In this document: positions 53,704 to 64,000 of the stretch, piece after piece
How the letters are laid out: each line of letters starts with the position of its first letter
How positions within the stretch are numbered: position 1 is the stretch's first letter
Origin: Gymnogyps californianus
Lineage: Eukaryota; Chordata; Aves; Accipitriformes; Cathartidae
Length of the DNA: 64,000 nt
Reading direction: 5' to 3'
Assembly (NCBI RefSeq): GCF_018139145.2
Contig: NC_059474.1
Span: 45,774,344 to 45,838,343 of the forward strand
Translations under genes and position numbers: made by a program
The notes under the pieces: generated by a model
What the model was told of the DNA's origin: nothing
The model's input: the letters and a program-made list of their open reading frames with translations, nothing else
Database searches by the model: none

Positions 53704-55311
53704 AGGAGTATAGGTGAAATGGTGTTAGACTTCAGCTGCACCAGAGTAAAACCAAACTCTCTCTCTGAGAATACCACAGCCAGAAAAGTTATCTAGGGGA
53801 GACAAAGATGATACTTGTTTTCTGGCCCAGTCTTTTGGAGTTCACCCAAATGAATTAGAGTATGTTAAAGTTAAGTGCTCTCTTCCCTCCTCACCACCTG
53901 GAGCCTGCATCCATTCAGATGGAAAGGTTTGCTCACTGCAGCTCCAGAATGGCTAAGGAATAAAAATGTTTCCCTACTGAGTATTTCTGCATTAGAACCC
54001 TGAAAAGCAGTCATGTAGAACTTGACTCTTACAAATCGTATGCCCTCAATCTCCATGCCTCTGGCAGGTAAGGACAAATAAGCAAATACTATGTGTATCT
54101 TAGGCTGTAAGTTAATTACAGCTTGGTTTTGTTTATTTCTGTTACTTCAGTTGAGATTTTCAGATAGCTACATAACAGGCAGTGGCTTTTAGAAGAAAAA
54201 AAAAGCTAGAGTGGTTTTGATTCCTAAAAATGTTTTTTCTGCTTTTACGATTTAACTTCTATCGTAGGAGTCATCCTCTTCTAGATCTGAGTCTTCCTAG
54301 GATAGTGAGAAGTATTTAGGAACTTTTTCTCTCTCTACCTTATGAAATGGTGATAGATGTGTACATAGTGGTACAGTCACCATAATAATGCATATACCAT
54401 TAAATACACCAAAATAATAAAATCCAGTCTCATACATGTAAATTATACATTTCTTAAATGGGATCCACTTGCAAAACAAAACAACTGCCTAAGCAGTTTC
54501 TGTGATGTAAATAATTGTTCCTCATTAATACTTGTATCTTCATCATAGCATCTGAAAAGAAGAATGGAACATAGCTTTCTTTGCTAATCCATGTATTGCT
54601 CTAGCCTTGAATTCACTACTTGAAGTTAACTTAAGTAGTAGTTAACTCTATATGTTTGCAACAATACATGGTATTTTGCTGGTCCACATTTACATATCTC
54701 ATCTTATCAAAAGACTTTTGAAATACTAAGGTTATCTTAACAAAAACAAAAAACTTTAAACTGTTTCTCTGTTCAATTTAAAATATACAGCAACTGGTAT
54801 AAGAGAATACCAGACATACACTATATTGTGCTTTGGTTTAGAATAAGTAGTGACTGTAATCACTATATGTAGGACATTTGCTGTAGTAATTTCTCCGTTA
54901 TGGAAGACTTGATAATGAAAAGAGTAAACTAGGTCTTGTCAAATATATTCTTTCTCTTCCTCTGGCAATCCCTCCTTCTCTCGTTTAAATAAGTTTGGTA
55001 TGTCCAGTAAATGAAAACGTAGAGCTGGCTTATGAGCACTTAAGTGTAATTTTTGCTTTCTGAAGTCAAATATTATTATGAAATATATTCTTTATACGTA
55101 TCATTTTCTATCATATTTGCAGGTTTTGCTGCATATATTACATTACAGTATTTACTTTATGAAAGTTTATACAAAATGCTTTACCAAAGGTAACATTTTA
55201 AAAAATCTTCAGATGCACCTCTCCAGAATGATCTAAATGAAAAAAGTACAGGCTTGGAAACTGTTAAAACATTCCTTAGTTTCCATACACAGAAAATCTT
55301 GTCTACAGAAC

Positions 55312-55888
55312 TGTCATGGTTTAACCCCAGCTGGCAACTAAGCACCACACAGCTGCTTGCTCACTCCCCACCACCGAGTGGGATGGGGGAGAGAATTGAA
55401 AAAAAGTAAAACTCGTGGGTTGACATAAAGACAGTTTAATAGGACAGAAAGGAAGAAAATAATAATAATAATATAATGACAATAATAATACTAAAAGAAT
55501 TAGAGTATACAAAGCAAGTGATGCACAATGCAATTGCTCACTACTCAGCAACCAATGCCCAATCAGTTCCTGAGCAGTGATCCACCCCTCCTGGCCAACT
55601 CCACCCAGTTTGTATACTGGCCATGACATCATATGGTATGGAATATCCCTTTGGCCAGTTTGGGTCAGCTGTCCTGGCGGTGTCCCCTCCCAACTTCTTG
55701 TGCCCCTCCAGCCTTCTTGCTGGCTGGGCATGAGAAGCTGAAAAATCCTTGACTTAGTATAAACACTACTTAGCAACAACTAAAAACATCAGTGTGTTAT
55801 CAACACTATTTTCCCACTAAATCCAAAACACTGCACTATACCAGCTACTGGGAAGAAAATTAGCTCTGTCCCAGCCGAAACCAGGACA
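55312..55888 (-). mobile_element. LTR D: solo LTR of the same family, next to the FSTL exon
   Basis: The 577-bp element starts TGTCATGGTTTAACCCC and ends AAACCAGGACA on the + strand, so it lies on the minus strand. A perfect 5-bp duplication, AGAAC, lies at 55307-55311 and 55889-55893. An AAT-rich microsatellite at about 55457-55490 corresponds to the ATT-rich stretch of LTR B. A 152-codon stop-free frame on the minus strand (55321-55779) runs along the LTR but matches no retroviral protein and is not called a gene. The element ends 234 bp before the exon and is antisense to it. Confidence 0.9.
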
Positions 55889-56055
55889 AGAACGTATCTA
55901 GAAGTGCAATATTTTTTTGGCCTTGATCTGAAGACCAGACAAGGAAATGGTATGGGTCAAACTACTACAGAACAAATTCCTTACCTCATAAAGCAACCCT
56001 GTTGGTATAGTTATAAGAAGTTAATACTTTCTGCTTTTCCAAATTTTTTTTTTAA

Positions 56056-58858
<2,803 letters not shown>

Positions 58859-60001
58859 TGTATTGGCTTTGCACGGCAAGGTTTTGGCAGTGGGGGGGCT
58901 AAAGGGGTGGCTTCTGTGAGAAGCTGCTAGAAGCTTCCCCTGTGTCTGATAGAGCCGGTGCCGGCCGGCTCCAAGATGGACCTGCCGCTGGCCAAGGCTG
59001 AGCCCATCAGAGACAGTGGTAGCACCTCTCGGATAACATGTTTAAGAAAGGGAAAAGAAGTTACTGCACAGCAGCAATTGCAGCTGGAGAGAGGAGTGAG
59101 AAGATGTGAGAGAAACAACTCTGCAGACACCAAGGTCAGTGAGGAAGGAGGGGGAGGAGGTCCTCCAGGTGCCGGAGCAGAGATTCCCCTGCAGCCCATG
59201 GGGAAGACCATGGTGAGGCAGGCTGTCCCCCTGCAGCCCATGGAGGTCCACGGTGGAGCAGATATCCACCTGCAGCCTGTGGAGGACCCCATGCCAGAGC
59301 AGGTGGATGCCCAAAGGAGGCTGTGACCCCATGGGAAGCCCACGCTGGAGCAGGCTCCTGGCAGGACCTGTGGCCCCATGGAGAGAGGAGCCCATGCTGA
59401 AGCAGGTTTGCTGGCAGGACTTGTGACCCTGCGGGGGACCCATGCTGGAGCAGTCTGTTCCTGAAGGACTGCACCCCGTGGAAGGGACCCACACTGGAGC
59501 AGTTCGTGAAGAACTGTAGCCCATGGGAAGGACTCACATTGGAGAAGTTCATGGAGGACTGTCTCCCGTGGGAGGGACCCCACGCTGGAGCAGGGGAAGA
59601 GTGTGAGGAGTCCTCCCCCTGAGGAGCAAGGAGCGGCAGAGACAACGTGGGACGAACTGACTGCAACCCCCATTCCCCATCCCCCTGCACCGCTCGGGGG
59701 GGGGAGGAGGTAGAGAAAATAAGGAGTAAAATTAAGCCCGGGAAGAAGGGAGGGGTGGGGGGAAGGTGTTTTTAAGATTTGGTTTTATTTCTCATTATCC
59801 TACTCTGATTTGATTGATAATAAATTAAACTAATTTTTCCCCAAGTCGAGTCTGTTTTGCCCGTGATGGTAATTGGTGAGTGATCTCCCTGTCAATCCAC
59901 GAGCCTTTCATTATATTTTCTCTCCCCTGTCCAGCTGAGGAGGGGAGTGATAGAGCGGCTTTGGTGGGCACCTGGCATCTAGCCAGGGTCAACCCACCAC
60001 A
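58859..60001 (+). mobile_element. LTR E: large GC-rich solo LTR of a second avian ERVL-like family
   Basis: The 1143-bp element runs from TGTATTGGCTTTGCACGG to GGTCAACCCACCACA. A perfect 5-bp duplication, GGGAG, lies at 58854-58858 and 60002-60006. It is much richer in G and C than the surrounding intron. It carries a minisatellite at about 59249-59590, an AATAAA signal at 59819-59824, and a GT/T-rich stretch downstream of that, all consistent with + orientation. I recognise the sequence as an abundant avian repeat; the exact family name is not certain. It is a sense-strand insertion 2.5 kb downstream of the FSTL exon. Confidence 0.9.
59249..59590 (+). repeat. Minisatellite inside LTR E, unit about 41-52 bp
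   Basis: Eight diverged copies of a core close to CACGCTGGAGCAG begin at 59249, 59290, 59341, 59393, 59441, 59490, 59535 and 59581. The spacings are 41, 51, 52, 48, 49, 45 and 46 bp. A second shared word, CCCATGG or CCCGTGG, recurs in most units. The copies have drifted, so this looks like an old internal duplication of the LTR family, not a recent expansion in this copy. Confidence 0.75.
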
Positions 60002-63000
60002 GGGAGACATTGTTGTATGCTTGAAAATGTTCTCAGGATTAGGAGAATTTTTCTCAGTTGTGCTCATAATACAGACAAAATTTTGAAATCTACAGACCTG
60101 TCATAAATAATAGTGCCTGTCTGCATTTTAAATTTAATCGTATTAAAGGAATATGAAAAATAACATGTTTGTTGTAGAAAACAACAAGGACTCCTGAAGT
60201 TAATTTATGTTCACATGAATATTGAACTTCAGTTTTTAGTGCATCTTAAATTTTACATCTCCTCAATCTTGCTGTGCGATGAGTGCAATCAGGCTCTTGG
60301 ATTGCATTTTATTATCTCATAGGTGTCCATATAGTCATCCTACCTAATGTAAAATTGAAATGAATCAGTTGGAGATTGGAAATGGTGACAGCAACACTCC
60401 AAGTTTTACTGAAGTATTTTGGATCAGAAATCATAAGGTTCTTGCATTTGCATCTTGATGCAAGAGAAATGAATATTCCTTTCCATAAAAAGCAAAAATA
60501 GTGCTTTTTATTAAAAAAGCTATTTCAAATAGTGAGAAAGTTTTAAAAAAATATTTCAAGTATTATAACAATAAATTAAAAATTGGCAGGCTATTTTTTT
60601 TTTCTTTTATTTGAACAATTCTGGCATCTGGGTGTAATTTTTTTCATGGCTTTGTAGTCTAATACAGAATTACAGTTAAAAAATAATTATAACTCCATTA
60701 CACAGTGTAAATGTCAGACAAGGTAGTCTGCAATGAAGATAGAGAAGCGGTGGGATTATGTAGCTCCATGCAGGCTAAATGAATATTTTTTTCCCATATA
60801 AATTCTTCTCTGACTTGACTGCTTTCACTGCTGAGCCTAACTCATTAAATGTTTTAGTTTCCAAATCCTCTATTGGCAAGTCAGATGTGGCTTGATTCTG
60901 AAAGGACTTACTGATGACGTTAACCTTTTAGACCACTCTGTTTTGAGAGGTAGGTACTAATCAGAAAGAGTATCTACCCTTCCAAAAGGGTGAGCTATGA
61001 AATAGGCAGAATTTTCATCATCTTCATCACCTCTGGTCTAACCTAAATGCAACATATCTGCAAGATATCTAGAAAAGTGGGATGGTTCCTTGAAGGGTTT
61101 GTTTTGTTTTTTTTTTAAAGCACTTTGAAATAATTTAAATGAATCCAAAATAAACAAAGATAATTGATTCTTCTGGTTACCTGTGAATATTCAGTTGTTA
61201 ACAGAATCACTTGTTTATCTATTGTCTTTTATCTTATGAAAAAACAAAGAGGAATTTAATACAAAGTTATAAATGGAATGTCAGTGTTTCTATCACTGTA
61301 GACTGCTTGATTACTCTATATTGTTGTTGCTGTATAGAAGAGAAAAAACATCAGAAGTGTTATGAGGAGACATGGGAATAAAATGTGTTTTTCCCATGAT
61401 GAATGCACTTATTCCTGTATGGTGGAATTGATATTTTATAAATAGTAAGCCTTTCCTGGTTACCATCAGTGAAAGATACATAAGCTCTAAGAATACTTCA
61501 TCTTGCTCAACAGTGAAATTCAAGTTCCTTCTGTGTGTGAAAGTGAAATAATCTACACTTGATTAGTCTTTGAGCTGCTTTCCTTCTATTTATTTCTTGT
61601 GAGCTGAGAAAGCAAAGTTTTACAGAAAAGGGAAGTAACATAGTCTGAAAGCAAGTTGAATATATAATAATAATAAATTTTCCTCTTCTTTTCCTGCTTT
61701 TTAATGATCTATTTTCTGGCATCAAAGGAAGAATTTAGCATCCTTATTTATAAACTAATAACTGTGATTTCAAATACCTGGATATATTTCTTTTATTTAC
61801 CAGGTTAGCATAGGACATATGAAAATATGTTACATTTTTATAAAAATTCATCCTTACTTCTGCATTTTATTTTGATGTTTTCTCAGTGTCATTTGATTCC
61901 AGTTAGTGAGACCAAACAAAAACAATTAAGAAACAACAAAATGAACCACTCTCAGGAAACTGTACTAAGTTCATCACTGTTTCAAGGAATGATAAGTGGA
62001 AGTTAGGGGAACTACTATAAGATTAAATATGCCATTTTCACATATCAGTTTAATGTGCTTCAGTTACAGGTGACATCAGAAATACAGATTTCTCATAAAG
62101 TGTAATGAACCTTTGAACAGTATTACATATCCACGTGTGCTTGTGGATAAATACACAAGGCTGGGGTGTGGGTGTGTGTATGTATATATAGCATCTTTAC
62201 ATAAAGCATCAATTTGAAAGTTCTAATATAAAATGTATAAAAAAGAAACAAATTTTAAGTAGGAAATTAAGTACTATTGTCTTTATGGCAATGTGTAGGT
62301 ATGTGTACTTATCTGTAAATCTCAGGAATATAGTATATAGAGACCATCAATCACAGGCAAGGAAAAACCCACTGACTGACAAAATTTTTGGTAAGGTGGA
62401 CTGATAAAGGAAATGTGTTATTTGTGATCTAGTTTCATAACATCTGCAGACTTTTCATTGTGGCTGTCAGAAATCAAATTGAAATGAATGAAACAGTCTA
62501 TTCTGACATGCAGTTTGTCATTTTTAATCAGATTATCTTTCCCAGTCTCCTAAAATTTGGAGTAGTACTGACTAAATTCCTGAGAGGTTTTGAACTTAGC
62601 TAACAGTACACTGTTTCATAGGAAATAAATAATTGTGTGCTATATCTTTAAAAAAATACAATATTTTCCAAATAATACAAATCCCTCCTCCTTGTTTCAA
62701 AGAGCATTCAGTTCTCAAGGATAAGGTTCATAGTTTAGAAAAGCCATATTTAATTTGAAAATTTAGATAAGTTTCTAAGTTTTCAGTATTTATGGGGTTT
62801 CACAATGAGCCATAAATAGAGCAGCAGTTTTGCTGTATGTCGTACCTTTTACCTGTTCATGATATGGAAAGTAAATACTTCACTGTCTTTATGGAAAAGT
62901 AAAGAAAGATTTGTGAGCATAAATATTTGTGAACATTCTCTGGTATGAATTTTCAACTCAGAAGTCTGAAATCGAGTAATCCCATGTATGACTTGTATGG

Positions 63001-64000
63001 CACAATCGTAAAATTGTGCAGGTCATCTTAATCAGGCTTTAACCTTTATAGTAAGAATTTTGTTTCTAACATGTGACTCACAGAGAATTTTGCCTGTTTC
63101 TATCCTGCCTCTCTAACTAATTACTGTCTGTTTAGTTTAACCAAGGAGTAGACAGGCTGAGTTTAAAGAATGGCTCAAGAATCAGTTTCCTTGAATTTTA
63201 CTCTTCTCTCCTCCATGGACAGAGATTAATAGAATTTAAAATTTAAGGCACACTGTTAGATACTCTGTGATACACCATCATCTAATCTAACTTGTGTATC
63301 ATAGACATGGAATTTTATTCTATTTGTTCTACACTTTTAATTAAAAAACCATAATGTCTTGGTTTTGGCTGAAGCAAAAAAGTTCTACAAGGAAGTGTGC
63401 AGCCTTGATTTGAAAACATCAAGGAGAACTTGTTCCTGTAGCTTTTCTTTTTTGGTTTCAGAGGTGTTATTCATTTTTCCTGTCCTATTAACTTTTGTTT
63501 GCCAAATTGAAGCATCTATATTTTTTTTTTCCCTGTGAAGTTACCTATTGAATGCGATATGGTTAATTCTTAGTCTCCCTTTAAAAAAAAAACAACAAAA
63601 ACCAAAAAACCCAAAAACCAGCAAACCCCCCAAAACCTATAAAGATTGATTTTTCTCAGCTCTCCTAATGTAAAGTGTCTTCAGCAGGCTTCTGATTACT
63701 TTTATGAATCCTTTCTAAGTTGAAAAGTTCCCTTCTAGTTTCTCGACATTAAATTTTAATATGTGCAAGTCAAAACTGAATGTTGTGTTTCATTATCAGT
63801 CCCACCATTGCCTTTCTATCCCCAGTTACCTTGTTACACTTCAAAAAAACATGCTGTTTGGTTAGGCTACAGAATGATCCTGGAATTTATGAGGCTTCCT
63901 TATCCACAGCAAATCTTGCCTCTTTTTCAGATAAAATGTTTTCAGGGCCCATTTATCCTCATTAAGGTATGATCTAGGTTCTTATTTTCAGATGAACGAC
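60002..64000 (+). other. Intron downstream of LTR E, running to the window end
   Basis: Plain AT-rich sequence with an A/C tract near 63583. A CTCTTTTTCAG acceptor-like site at 63920-63930 and an AAG|GTATGA donor-like site at 63967 frame a 36-nt segment, but its translation has no resemblance to the next FSTL domain. No second exon is supported. Confidence 0.6.
63583..63637 (+). repeat. A/C-rich tract
   Basis: A 38-nt A/C-only stretch, one G at 63621, then another A/C-only stretch with a C6 run. Confidence 0.85.

Larger units (their letters stand above)
47179..55311. other. Non-coding stretch upstream of LTR D, probable intron
   Basis: Contains the A/C tract, microsatellite, T25, G12 and G-quadruplex motif listed separately. 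No exon or RNA gene is supported. Confidence 0.6.

Noticed and set aside
55321..55779. 152-codon minus-strand open frame as a gene
   Set aside because: It is contained in LTR D and does not resemble a retroviral or host protein. A shorter equivalent frame in LTR B reflects shared LTR sequence.
58927..59673. 248-codon minus-strand open frame as a gene
   Set aside because: It lies wholly inside LTR E, antisense to it, and is kept open by the GC-rich minisatellite. It has no recognisable domain.
63931..63966. 36-nt exon-like segment between acceptor-like and donor-like sites
   Set aside because: Its residues do not resemble the second EF-hand region expected next, and such short chance pairs are common.

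Overview
The window is AT-rich vertebrate nuclear DNA, almost certainly from a bird and probably a neoavian. The bird call rests on two kinds of repeat I recognise: solo LTRs of abundant avian endogenous retroviruses, and a decayed CR1 LINE 3' region. There are no prokaryotic-type operons, no CRISPR arrays, and no tRNA or rRNA genes that I can see. Nearly all the open frames of 60-150 codons are chance frames or run through repeats.

Only one protein-coding segment is well supported. It is a 197-bp internal exon on the + strand at 56123-56319, with a good acceptor and donor. It encodes the first EF-hand region of a follistatin-like protein of the FSTL4/FSTL5 type, a secreted Kazal/EF-hand/Ig glycoprotein. 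The residues match human FSTL5 as I remember it better than human FSTL4. They are nevertheless more divergent than I would expect for a bird FSTL5, so the paralogue is left open with a slight lean to FSTL4. On this reading the window is the inside of a very large gene: more than 56 kb of intron upstream of the exon and at least 7.7 kb downstream.

Layout: 1-8.2 kb is featureless intron with low-complexity tracts. An ancient interspersed repeat lies at about 8.2-8.5 kb, and a decayed minus-strand CR1 at about 11.1-12.0 kb. Plain intron follows to 18.7 kb, where LTR A sits on the minus strand. From 19.3 to 43.8 kb there is more intron with microsatellites and homopolymers. LTR B (+) is at 43.8-44.3 kb, LTR C (+) at 46.6-47.2 kb, and LTR D (-) at 55.3-55.9 kb, only 234 bp upstream of the exon. 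LTR E (+), a different and larger type with an internal minisatellite, is at 58.9-60.0 kb. Four of the five LTRs have perfect 5-bp target-site duplications, so they are solo LTRs; 5-bp duplications fit ERVL-type integration.

I found no new coding system. The points most worth a second look are the paralogue identity of the exon, the crowding of LTRs around it, the mosaic structure of LTR A, the missing duplication around LTR C, the minisatellite with a stop-free antisense frame in LTR E, and a recurring class of roughly 60-70 nt A/C-only (or T/G-only) tracts.
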